Source: DASPJL01 sp035628645 (lineage in GTDB: Bacteria; Bacteroidota; Bacteroidia; Cytophagales; Cyclobacteriaceae). Taken from it: DNA of 18,122 bases. Made by a program: the position numbers and the translations under genes. Below are positions 7,260 to 15,200 of this stretch, in pieces. A model generated the notes under the pieces. It saw only the letters and a program-made list of their open reading frames with translations. It was not told the DNA's origin and made no database searches. The DNA lies in assembly GCA_035628645.1 (NCBI GenBank), contig DASPJL010000006.1, forward strand, positions 1 to 18,122, read 5' to 3'. How positions within the stretch are numbered: the first letter of the stretch is position 1; each line of letters begins with the position of its first letter.

Positions 7260-7634
7260 ATGGATATTTTTGTAGGAAGTCTTCCTTTTAAACTTAAAGA
7301 AACGCAGTTGAGGGAGCTATTTGAAAAGTATGGAGAAGTTGTTTCTGCAAAAATTATAATTGATAAGATCTCAAGACAGAATAAAGGTTTTGGTTTTGTT
7401 GAAATGCCTGACGAAGCAGCCGCTTTGGCAGCCATAAAAGAACTTAATGGAACCGAAGTCGAAGGAAGAGCAATTGTGGTAAGCAAATCTGAAAAGAAGG
7501 ATGTTGAAAAAAAAGCTTTTCTTGACAGAAACAAAGGAGGAAACAAACCAGATAGAAAATTCTCAAATAAAAGATCTTTCAGTAATGAGGATAGAAAAAA
7601 GAGAAATTATAAAGGTGGGAAAACAGACTTATAA
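7260..7634 (+). CDS. RRM-domain RNA-binding protein, 124 aa
   Basis: A single RNA recognition motif occupies residues 1-77: RNP2 is IFVGSL (3-8) and RNP1 is KGFGFVEM (42-49), with the aromatic residues that stack on RNA bases present. The beta-alpha-beta-beta-alpha-beta order is complete. Residues 78-124 form a basic, disordered tail rich in Lys, Arg, Asn and Gly, which should strengthen RNA binding. Small one-RRM proteins of this shape occur in Bacteroidota and cyanobacteria, where they are linked to post-transcriptional control and cold response. The long leader with a perfect hairpin suggests regulated, perhaps autoregulated, expression. DUF3817 follows 79 nt later on the same strand. Identification is firm; RNA targets cannot be inferred. 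Confidence 0.93.
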   Translation: MDIFVGSLPFKLKETQLRELFEKYGEVVSAKIIIDKISRQNKGFGFVEMPDEAAALAAIKELNGTEVEGRAIVVSKSEKKDVEKKAFLDRNKGGNKPDRKFSNKRSFSNEDRKKRNYKGGKTDL

Positions 7635-7674
7635 TTATTAATGTGATTAAATATGTCAATGATTCATTTATCGA

Positions 7675-7705
7675 ATCTCACACCTCACACCTTAAACCCC
7701 AAACC
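7675..7705 (+). repeat. CTCACACC-type pyrimidine/A repeat before a start codon
   Basis: The stretch is made of repeated C-rich units (CTCACACCTCACACC at 7677-7691, then TTAAACCCCAAACC) and ends 8 nt before the ATG at 7714. A similar run, CCTCATTCCTCAAACCT (8194-8210), ends just before the ATG at 8213. These look like members of a low-complexity dispersed family inserted in intergenic DNA. Confidence 0.4.
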
Positions 7706-7713
7706 AATTTTAA

Positions 7714-8016
7714 ATGAACTATAACTTACTTAAATCTTCAATGGGCCACCTTAGAATTGTCGGTTTTATTGAAGGATTGTCTTTTCTGTTTTTGTTGGGA
7801 ATTGCCATGCCAATGAAATATATGGCTGGACAACCCGAGTTGGTTAGAATAACAGGCATGATTCACGGAGTACTTTTCCTTCTTTATGTGGCCTATGTTA
7901 TCGTTGTGAAATTTGGATACAATTGGTCCATTGGAAAAACATCCCTGGCGCTTCTGGCTTCATTGGTTCCTTTCGGTACTTTTTATGCAGATGCGAAGCT
8001 TTTCAGAGAGGAGTAG
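7714..8016 (+). CDS. DUF3817 integral membrane protein, 100 aa
   Basis: The protein matches the DUF3817 family (PF12823) in length and motifs: LRIVGFIEGLSFLFLLGIAMPMKY near the N-terminus, GMIHGVLFLLYV in the middle and a final hydrophobic segment LALLASLVPFGTFY. Three membrane helices are predicted at about residues 13-33, 47-67 and 75-93. The biochemical role of the family is not known to me. It lies 79 nt after the RRM gene and could share its transcript, although a low-complexity repeat lies between them. The stop codon TAG at 8014-8016 also forms the start of a chance TAGCTTTG octamer. Confidence 0.88.
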   Translation: MNYNLLKSSMGHLRIVGFIEGLSFLFLLGIAMPMKYMAGQPELVRITGMIHGVLFLLYVAYVIVVKFGYNWSIGKTSLALLASLVPFGTFYADAKLFREE

Positions 8017-8027
8017 CTTTGACTTTA

Positions 8028-8080
8028 ACCACGGAGGCCGGCGAGTTTTAACAGAGGTGCACAGAGATTCTTTTTTGTGG
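8028..8080. repeat. ACCACGGAG-type dispersed intergenic repeat, copy 1
   Basis: Starting 12 nt after the DUF3817 stop codon, the sequence reads ACCACGGAG (8028-8036), then CAGAGGTGCACAGAG (8052-8066), a T-run and GTGG (8077-8080). A related element lies at 9297-9383. Such CCAC(G/A)GAG strings are known to me as a recurrent intergenic repeat in Bacteroidota and other phyla. Mechanism of spread is unknown here; no transposase is nearby. Confidence 0.5.
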
Positions 8081-8212
8081 GTAAGGGAGAACTTTTACTC
8101 AGGACTTTCTCAAACCTTCTTCCAAGTGAAAATAGGTAACAAGCCTCATGAAAATGACTAAGAAATACTTATCCAACTTCCTTGAGCCCCGAACCTCATT
8201 CCTCAAACCTGT

Positions 8213-8686
8213 ATGAAATCTGCTTCCATTAGCGACATAAAAAAGGAATTAACTAACCTGGAGGCAAAGGAGTTGCTTGATTTTTGTTTGCGTCTTGCAA
8301 AATACAAAAAGGACAACAAAGAACTCCTGGGATATTTGCTATTTGAATCTCATGATGAACATGCTTATGTTCAAAAAATAAAAGCAGTTATCGACGAGCA
8401 ATATGATGAAATAAATAAGAGTAACTTATATTGGGCCAAGAAGAGCTTGCGAAAAATTCTCAGAAATACCAATAAATATATTTGTTATTCGGGAAAAAAG
8501 GAGACAGAGATTGAATTGCTGATTTACTTCTGTTCCAAACTTAGAGATTCAGGAATCTCCTATCAAAATAGTACTGCGCTCACCAATCTGTTTCACGGGC
8601 AGATCAAGAAAATAAATAAGGTGTTGGATTCCCTTCATGAGGATTTAAGGTATGATTATCAGAAGGAAGTGGAGGAATTAATGTGA
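8213..8686 (+). CDS. Conserved-looking helical hypothetical protein, 157 aa
   Basis: The product is soluble, rich in Lys, Glu and Leu, and predicted to be almost entirely helical from SISDIKKELTNLEAKELLDFCLRLAKYKKDNKELLGYLLF onward, with a tryptophan/tyrosine-containing centre (NLYWAKKSLRKILRNTNKYI) and a C-terminal helix pair. It resembles uncharacterised proteins I associate with Bacteroidota, but I cannot name a family or function. No signal peptide or membrane segment is present. The start at 8213 follows a C-rich low-complexity repeat. A strong 36-bp palindrome lies 87 nt after the stop codon and is a plausible transcript end. Confidence 0.7.
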   Translation: MKSASISDIKKELTNLEAKELLDFCLRLAKYKKDNKELLGYLLFESHDEHAYVQKIKAVIDEQYDEINKSNLYWAKKSLRKILRNTNKYICYSGKKETEIELLIYFCSKLRDSGISYQNSTALTNLFHGQIKKINKVLDSLHEDLRYDYQKEVEELM

Positions 8687-8715
8687 TAATGAGTTGATGT
8701 GATAATATGATAATG
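8680..8715. repeat. Degenerate ATGTGATAAT tandem units
   Basis: Around the stop codon of the preceding gene the sequence contains repeated ATGTGATAAT/ATGATAAT units (ATGTGATAAT at 8681-8690, GATGTGATAATATGATAATG at 8696-8715). Similar text occurs at 3653-3670. The first unit supplies the end of the coding frame, so part of the repeat is inside the gene. Confidence 0.4.
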
Positions 8716-8772
8716 GTTACTTCCGGCCTCATTATTAATGGTTATATGAATAGATTAATTTTAGACAAATCG

Positions 8773-8808
8773 AAACTTTTGGAGGGGTTTAAACCCCTCC
8801 AAAAGTTT
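8773..8808. repeat. Perfect 36-bp palindrome, likely bidirectional transcription stop
   Basis: The two 18-bp halves, 8773-8790 (AAACTTTTGGAGGGGTTT) and 8791-8808, are exact reverse complements with no spacer. As RNA it would fold into a stem of about 16 bp with a core of GGAGGGG/CCCCTCC and a TTAA loop. On both strands the stem contains a T-run at its outer 3' side. It lies between 8213-8686 and the promoter of the DUF3127 gene, consistent with a terminator or a dispersed palindromic repeat. Confidence 0.6.
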
Positions 8809-8895
8809 GCTCTAACGGCTGGATGTTTTACTTAACTTAACCCGATGATTTAACCTCATTTCTTTAAATTTCTTTAATAGTTAAGCCAATAGATT

Positions 8896-8903
8896 TAACT
8901 TTG
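8896..8903 (+). promoter_or_regulatory. Promoter -7 box TAACTTTG of the DUF3127 gene
   Basis: A perfect TAnnTTTG match 15 nt before the ATG at 8919, predicting a leader of about 10 nt. It is the same octamer as at 6826-6833. The leader has no purine-rich Shine-Dalgarno sequence. Confidence 0.6.
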
Positions 8904-8918
8904 GGCAAAATTATTTAA

Positions 8919-9287
8919 ATGGAAATAGCAGGAAAAATTATCTCCCTTCTGCCTTTGCAAAAAGGAACCGGAAAAAACGGAGAATGGAAAAAACAGGAGT
9001 TTATCTTAGAAACCCAGTCAAATTATCCCAAAAAAGTATGTATTGCTTTGTGGGGTCCCAAAATTGATCAGTTTAAGGTGAAGGCCGGAGATATAATTAC
9101 TGCAAAAATAGAGGTAGAAAGCAGGGAATTTAACGGAAAATGGTATACCGATATAAAAGCCTATCAGATCAATAGTAATTCCACCAATGAGAGTACGTCT
9201 GATGATGATTATTCTCAGGATACCAATTATAAAAACCAGGTGGAAAATGATTTACCTTCGTTTGATGCAGACGATCTTCCTTTTTAG
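8919..9287 (+). CDS. DUF3127 OB-fold, SSB-like protein, 122 aa
   Basis: Residues 1-85 match the DUF3127 family (PF11325), an OB-fold group related to single-stranded DNA-binding proteins: LQKGTGKNGEWKKQEFILETQ, YPKKVCIALWG and WYTDIKAYQI are typical. Residues 86-122 form an acidic, Ser/Asn/Asp-rich disordered tail ending in DADDLPF. In SSB the terminal DDDLPF-type tip docks DNA repair and replication partners, so this tail suggests a similar partner-binding role, by inference. A perfect -7 box lies 15 nt upstream. The gene converges on the DUF2911-TPR gene and the gap between them is filled by a repeat element. Family assignment is firm; DNA or RNA preference is unknown. Confidence 0.88.
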   Translation: MEIAGKIISLLPLQKGTGKNGEWKKQEFILETQSNYPKKVCIALWGPKIDQFKVKAGDIITAKIEVESREFNGKWYTDIKAYQINSNSTNESTSDDDYSQDTNYKNQVENDLPSFDADDLPF

Positions 9288-9296
9288 GAATAATTA

Positions 9297-9383
9297 ACCA
9301 CGGAGAAAAAGGGAGGTAATAATGGAGGTAACAGAGTTTAGACTCCGTGTTTCCTTTGGTTAATCTCCAAATTTCTCTGTGGT
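9297..9383. repeat. ACCACGGAG-type palindromic repeat element, copy 2
   Basis: The ends ACCACGGAGAAA (9297-9308) and TTTCTCTGTGGT (9372-9383) are inverted repeats with 11 of 12 matches. The interior holds a further GGAG/ACAGAG set and CTCCGTG. The 87-bp unit occupies almost all of the 104-nt gap between two convergent genes, so it could fold as a bidirectional transcript end. It is related to the element at 8028-8080. Confidence 0.55.
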
Positions 9384-9391
9384 AAAAATAT

Positions 9392-10471
9392 TTAAAGTGC
9401 TCCCAATTGTTTAAGGAATTTTTCAGAGTTAGCCTTTACATTGGCTGGGGGATTCATGTTTATGGATTTTTTGAAGTTCTTGATGGCATTTTTCTTATCC
9501 CCTTTAACAAAATAAGCTTCGCCTAAACTATCCCATACATTAGCACTTTTTGGAAAACGTTTTGTATTCAACGTAAAAATCTCAATGGATTTATCATGGT
9601 TTCCTTGTTGAAGCAGTTGATAGCCATAAGTATTAATTTCCGGCTCTGATGCAACCGCTAATGCCTCTTCCAGAAGCTTATCTGCTTCAGCTTCTTTTCC
9701 CACTTGTCTGAAAAGACCTGATTTGATGTTTAATGTGGTGAAATTTTTATTTTGAGCAATAGCCCTATCAATCCATTCTAAAGCTTGCTCCGTGTTTAAA
9801 TTGTTCTGAAGGGCATAATTGGCAGCGCTTGAATAACCTTGCCACGTAAATCCTATCGGACCTTTTAGTTCGTCAGCAGCGTTTGACATTACAATATCGT
9901 CAACAGCAAGCTCTATTTTAACAGGAAATTGTTTCTTTTCCCAGTTAAGGGTAAGTACAGCCGAATTTTTGGTAAGATCCGTAAAATTAAAAGTGAGTTG
10001 TTCTGTATGAGGTATTTCTTTTAATTGTACCTGGGCTCTCATTTGATCTTGTGCCGAATCATAAAAGTAACTTCCCCATGACTTATAATCTTTTGATAAA
10101 ATAAGTTCTGCTGTATTGTCATCATTTACGACAAAGAATAACCCGTAAGAACCGGCCGGAACTTCTGTTCCTTCTACTTTCGAAGGATGAGAAAATTCAA
10201 TTACTGTATTTTCATTTGCTCCTGCTCTCCACGGAGATTTGTTACCGTTTCCAAATCCCTCAACATTCCATCCATAAGGAACGAGGGCACCCCATATTTC
10301 CCGTTTATTTACCGAAGGACGGGAATACTTTACTACTACTGTTGAAATTCCAATGGTTTGTGAAACCATGGCTGCAGGACTAGGCGTCCGTGGAATACTT
10401 ATGCCTTGCGAAAAAACATTAAATGAAGTCACTACAAGGAGAAGTGACACGATGGACAAAAAAGTTTTCAT
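9392..10471 (-). CDS. DUF2911 domain plus TPR periplasmic protein, 359 aa
   Basis: A signal peptide ends at NVFSQ (22). Residues 24-190 match DUF2911 (PF11138): SPAAMVSQTIG (31-41), VKYSRPSVNKREIWG (47-61), WRAGANENT (81-89), GSYGLF (108-112) and SWGSYFYD (131-138). Residues about 205-355 form tetratricopeptide-like helices, the clearest being NVWDSLGEAYFVKGDKKNAI (311-330). The DUF2911 domain has no role known to me; TPRs normally mediate protein binding. There is no lipobox or sorting tail, so a soluble periplasmic protein is likely. A near-consensus -7 box (TACATTTA) lies about 50 nt upstream on the minus strand. The helicase gene ends 257 nt upstream, too far for close coupling. Confidence 0.88.
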   Translation of the reverse strand: MKTFLSIVSLLLVVTSFNVFSQGISIPRTPSPAAMVSQTIGISTVVVKYSRPSVNKREIWGALVPYGWNVEGFGNGNKSPWRAGANENTVIEFSHPSKVEGTEVPAGSYGLFFVVNDDNTAELILSKDYKSWGSYFYDSAQDQMRAQVQLKEIPHTEQLTFNFTDLTKNSAVLTLNWEKKQFPVKIELAVDDIVMSNAADELKGPIGFTWQGYSSAANYALQNNLNTEQALEWIDRAIAQNKNFTTLNIKSGLFRQVGKEAEADKLLEEALAVASEPEINTYGYQLLQQGNHDKSIEIFTLNTKRFPKSANVWDSLGEAYFVKGDKKNAIKNFKKSINMNPPANVKANSEKFLKQLGAL

Positions 10472-10728
10472 TTTAAAAGTGTTGAAATGATTAACGGGAT
10501 CAATAATTGATTTGGTCTTAAATGTATTACCCTTTTCTTTTTTAGCGAGAAAAAGTAGGGTCGTTGGGAGGCAATCTCGATAACAGATCTTAGGAAGCTA
10601 TATTTAGTCTTTATTTCTTGTTGATTATCGGATTCTAAATTAAGGAGTTACAAGCAAAAACGGAATTGTTTTTACCAGTATTTTTGAAAATTATCAGATG
10701 AACAGAGCCATCTGTTAAAGAACAATGA

Positions 10729-12075
10729 TCAACTGTTCCTTCTTTTACTTACTTTTCCCGCCATTTTCTGTTTATCCTTAAATCCGTAATTGTATTGTTT
10801 GGCATTGCTTTGCTTCTTTTCGTGAAAAGCTCCTCCTGACTCGTTTTGATTACTGGTTTTTTCCTTTGGGTTGGATTCAGTATCCGGGTCTCTTTTTTGT
10901 TCGTCGGTTTCGACTTTCAGATCAACAGGTAAAGCTGCTTCAGGTATTTTTCCGGTTGATTGTTCTATTTTCCTGATCAAACTAAGTTCAATATCTGTGG
11001 CAAAAGTGACGTACAAAGGCTTATTCTCTTCCTCATTAATGCGCCTTTGTATGCGCTCCACATATGTTTCTTTTTCAACAGGCAATTCAAAATGAAAAAT
11101 AAAGGGAATGTTTGTTAGATCAGGTGATGGGGCTGCTTCATCTGCTATAACTAAAACCCTGAACTTACCAGCTTCTTTAAATTCGTTAATGGAACTAAAG
11201 CCTTCCTGGTCAAAATCCAACGGCTTAAAAAGTGCTGCTTCGTCACCTATCCGCTGTTTTAATTTGGCGTAAACCTTTGCTGCTGTTACACGGGTATTTA
11301 CAAAAACAATGGCCTTAGGATAAGCATTTGAATTGCTTAATAAAAGGTTAAGTAAGTTAAGTTTGGTCCTGAAGTTCGGCACATGATACAAAACCTGATC
11401 ATGGGATTCTATCTGCGCTTCCACCGGAGCATTCACTTCAATTAAAGCCGGGTAGTTAAGAAATGGACTGATCAAACGGTCGAGTTTGTCGTGCATCACT
11501 TCACAAAAAACAAGATGCTGACACTTTGAAAGACTTCTTGCAATTTCGGAAACAGGTAATTGCATTCCTTGTTTAATGAATAAGTCTGCATCATCAAGTA
11601 TAAACATGCTGATCTTATTCATATTGAGGGCCAACTTCAGATAAATGGCCCTGACCCGATCGGGAGTTCCTACCACTACATCCACACCATCCGCTAGTGC
11701 ATCCAGTTGCGGCTCCATTCCAACACCGCCAAATAGTCCTAAAGTTCTTATACTGGTATTTTTGCCAAGAGCGTTAAATTGTTCTACTACCTCAAGAACC
11801 TTTTCTTTGTCCGGCACAAGTACCAAGGCCCTGGGAGCTTCCTCGTGGGCAAATTTCAGGCGCATTAAAACTGATAGCACATATGTTGTGGTTTTACCTA
11901 TTCCTTCCGGACCGACAGCTATAATATCCTGTCCCCCATTTATCCGTTTCATGGTTTTATCCTGAATTTCTTTAGGAGCGGTATACCCGGCCTCATTCAT
12001 TGCCGACAACAATTGCTTATTGATTTTTAATTTATCTGACCACACAAGATCTGTATTTAGTTTAGGATGGTGCAA
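10729..12075 (-). CDS. DEAD-box-type RNA helicase with degenerate motifs (possible pseudo-helicase)
   Basis: The fold is a two-domain SF2 DEAD-box protein. Visible motifs, numbered from a TTG at 12075: Q motif PKEIQ (34-38), Walker A GPEGIGKT (55-62), GTPDR (136-140), DDAD instead of DEAD (161-164), CEV instead of SAT (191-193), AIVFVNTR (255-262), ADEAAPSPD instead of TDxxARGxD (311-319), and ERIQRRIN instead of HRxGRxxR (340-347). The Walker lysine and two arginines of motif VI remain, so ATP binding may persist while coupled unwinding is doubtful. A basic Lys/Asn tail (about 385-448) should bind RNA. The true start is probably GTG at 12045, because the TTG lies within the -7 box and residue 12 (Trp) then sits where family members have their N-terminal aromatic. 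The frame is intact, so this is divergence and not decay. Confidence 0.85.
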   Translation of the reverse strand: MHHPKLNTDLVWSDKLKINKQLLSAMNEAGYTAPKEIQDKTMKRINGGQDIIAVGPEGIGKTTTYVLSVLMRLKFAHEEAPRALVLVPDKEKVLEVVEQFNALGKNTSIRTLGLFGGVGMEPQLDALADGVDVVVGTPDRVRAIYLKLALNMNKISMFILDDADLFIKQGMQLPVSEIARSLSKCQHLVFCEVMHDKLDRLISPFLNYPALIEVNAPVEAQIESHDQVLYHVPNFRTKLNLLNLLLSNSNAYPKAIVFVNTRVTAAKVYAKLKQRIGDEAALFKPLDFDQEGFSSINEFKEAGKFRVLVIADEAAPSPDLTNIPFIFHFELPVEKETYVERIQRRINEEENKPLYVTFATDIELSLIRKIEQSTGKIPEAALPVDLKVETDEQKRDPDTESNPKEKTSNQNESGGAFHEKKQSNAKQYNYGFKDKQKMAGKVSKRRNS

Positions 12076-12080
12076 AAATA
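12073..12080 (-). promoter_or_regulatory. Promoter -7 box TATTTTTG of the helicase gene
   Basis: Read on the minus strand, 12080 to 12073 is TATTTTTG, a perfect TAnnTTTG match. Its last three bases are the TTG that a naive caller uses as start codon. Initiation about 7 nt downstream would make that TTG untranscribed and leave GTG at 12045-12043 as first start, with a leader of about 20 nt. Confidence 0.5.
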
Positions 12081-12185
12081 GGCAACTTATTTCAGTATAA
12101 TTTCCTTATCTCATCTTTTTGAAAAATGAACAAAAGCATTTGGAGGGCTTAGTGCGAATTTGAGGACTATTCCTTAAGTCAATCC

Positions 12186-12197
12186 TGCATTAATGCA
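12186..12197. promoter_or_regulatory. 12-bp perfect palindrome in the divergent promoter region
   Basis: TGCATTAATGCA is self-complementary and sits about midway in the 215-bp gap between the divergent helicase and sensor-phosphatase genes. It has the size and placement of an operator for a dimeric regulator, but there is only one copy and no independent support. Confidence 0.25.
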
Positions 12198-12290
12198 TGT
12201 TTTATTCTTTTAATAGGAGAGTAATATTCTGCACAATTAATCCTACTTTATTCAATTATATAGGCATAATTTTCATGGTTGGTTTAAAGT

Positions 12291-15200
12291 ATGCGTATTC
12301 CTTTCAGACATTTACATATAATACTATTTCTGGTATGCCCCGTTTTAGGTTTTTCACAAAAGCCTGATTTGCGTTTCAAACATATTTCATCGATAGACGG
12401 ACTTTCTCACAATTTCATAAGAAATATCGTTCAGGACTCTAAAGGTTTTATGTGGTTTGCTACCGCAGACGGATTAAACAGATATGATGGATATAAGGTA
12501 AAGTTTTATAAAAATGAAATAGGAAACAACAAAAGCCTGAACCATAATGATGTGTGGCTGCTTTTTGAAAACAGCAGAAAGGAGTTATTGATTGGAACCA
12601 GATTTGGATTGGATATATACAACCACGATCAGGATAATTTTTTAAGGGATCCGGTAATTGGAAGTCGTAATGTAAGTTGTATAACTGAAGACAACGATAA
12701 GAACGTTTGGGTATGTACCTGGGGAGAATTATTTTACTTTGACAAAACCATTAACAAATTTAAAAAGTACGAATGTGAAGGTCTTGACGAGTACATGAGT
12801 CAATTGACCGTTGACAGCAAAGGAAACTTTTGGCTTAACTCCAAAGTAAACGGACTCTTCCTGATTGATAAAGTCAACAGAAAGCTTATTCCTCAAACAG
12901 CACTAGATGTAAATCAAGTTAATTTTATCTATGAGGATAAAAAACAAAACTTGTGGATTGCCTCCTGGGGAGTAGGATTAATTTTGTATGATCCAATTAA
13001 AAAGACCTCACAAGTATTTTCAAACAAAGTGAATGATCCTAACAGCAATACGATACTAACTATCGGAGAAGATGCCGACGGTAATCTTTGGCTAGGAACT
13101 GAAAACGGCGGGCTTTATATTTTCAATACTAAAACCCACGAATTTTACAACTACAAGAACAATGAAATTGATCCACAATCATTAGGTTCAAACAGTATAT
13201 ACAAAATATACAAGGATAGGAATGACAACATGTGGCTCGGCACTTTCGGTGCAGGCGTTGAATTCACTGAAATAAGGTCTTTTACACATATTAAAAAGAA
13301 TGTCTTAGATAAAAATAGTTTGAGTAGCAATAATATTTCTTTCTTACAAGAAGATGCCGAAGGAAATCTCTGGATTGGAACAGATGGGGAAGGTCTGAAT
13401 ATGCTGGATAGGGAAACCGGGATTTTTAAACATTATAAACATGATCCCCAAAATATGAACTCTCTTAGCAACAATGTGGTAACGGAAATTTATGAGGATA
13501 AGGAGGGGTATTTATGGCTTGGATATTGGGCAGGTGGAGTGGACCGTTTTGATAGAAGGAAGAACGAATTTGTTCATTTCAGAAGCAATGGGAAAGATCC
13601 TACATCACTTTGGGATGATAACATTGTTAGGATTTATGAAGATAAACAGGGTGTACTTTGGTTTGGAACCGGAAATGGTCTTGGATATTTAGACAGAAAA
13701 AGTCAAAAATTTATTTCTTATAATAATATACCAGCGCTTAAGAGTTTTACGGGTGACATATTGGAGGATAGTGAAAATCGCTTTTGGGTTGGTACTTTTG
13801 ATGGATTAAATTTATTTAATCGGGAAACCAAAGAGAATTATGCTTTTCTGCATACAGAAAAGGATTCTACCTCTTTAAGCAATAACATGGTTTATGATGT
13901 CTTTGAAGACAGCAAGAAAAATGTCTGGATTGCCACTGCCGGTGGATTAAATTTATTTAACAAGAAGACAAGGACTTTTAAAAATTATACTAAAAAAGAC
14001 GGACTTCCAGTAGATGCCATCTATGGAATATTAGAAGATGACCACAATAATTTATGGCTAAGTACATCCAATGGACTTTGTAAATTCAATCCTTCTGCCA
14101 AGACTTTTAAAACTTATACTGTAAGTGATGGTTTGCAGGGGAATTTTTTTAAAGAAAATACTTTTTTAAAAACAAAAAAGGGCGAGTTATTATTTGGAGG
14201 AAATAATGGTTTCAATATTCTGAACCCTGACAATATCAAGAGTAATTCTGTCATTCCTCCTGTATTCATTACGGACTTCAGGATTTTCAATTTACCGGTA
14301 GAGGTTGGAAAAAAAGGATCGCCATTGACAAAACAAATCACGGAATCAAAGGAAATTGTTTTGAGTTACGAACAGTCTGTTTTCTCATTTGATTTTACAG
14401 CCTTGAATTATAGGTCTCCTGAAAAAAATGAATATGCCTACATACTTGAAGGATTGGAAAATGACTGGAATTATGTAGGAAACATGAGAACATCTACCTA
14501 TACACACCTTGATCCCGGAGAATATGTTTTCAAAGTAAAAGCTAGCAATAACGATGGACTGTGGAACGAGGAGGGCACCAGTATAAGTATAATAGTTACC
14601 CCTCCTTTCTGGCAGACTTTATGGTTCAAATCATTGGCAGGTTTATTTATTCTTTCCGCTGCTTTGGGGCTGCATTCTTATAGATTGAGCTCCATTAAGA
14701 AACAAAAAGCCAAACTTGAAGAAAAGGTTAGGTTAAGAACCCAGGAAATTTCTTCACAAAAAGAAGAACTTGCTGCACAATCTGATATTCTTCAGGCCAC
14801 AGTTTCCGAGCTTGATTTTCAAAAACAACATGTGGAAACCTTATTCAATGAATTGACAGACAGTATAAAGGCAGCCCAAGTCATTCAAAACTCCATACTT
14901 CCCTCTATTACTTATATTAAGCAATTTCTTCCTGATTTGTTTATTCTGCATAAACCCAAAGATGTAGTTGGTGGTGATTTTTACTGGTTTAATGCAATTA
15001 ATGGGAATCTTGTATTTGCTGCCGTGGATTGTACAGGTCATGGTGTGAGTGGTGCATTCATGTCAATTACGGGCCATCATCTTTTGAATAAATGTATTTT
15101 ACCTTATGAAGACTTGTTGGCCTCCCAAATTTTGGATAGGTTAAATAAAGAAATTATAGAGGAGCTAAATCAAAATACGGAGGAAGACAAAATCCTTGAT

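Noticed and set aside
8014..8021. TAGCTTTG promoter box for the 8213 gene
   Set aside because: It overlaps the DUF3817 stop codon and is about 190 nt from the next start; an octamer with two free positions arises by chance several times in this window.
7913..8161. 82-aa plus-strand frame over the DUF3817 end
   Set aside because: It is out of frame with a recognised family and runs into the ACCACGGAG repeat element.
10472..10728. Terminator between the helicase and DUF2911 genes
   Set aside because: The best minus-strand hairpin (AACAGA/TCTGTT around 10700) has only 6 bp and no adjacent T-tract.
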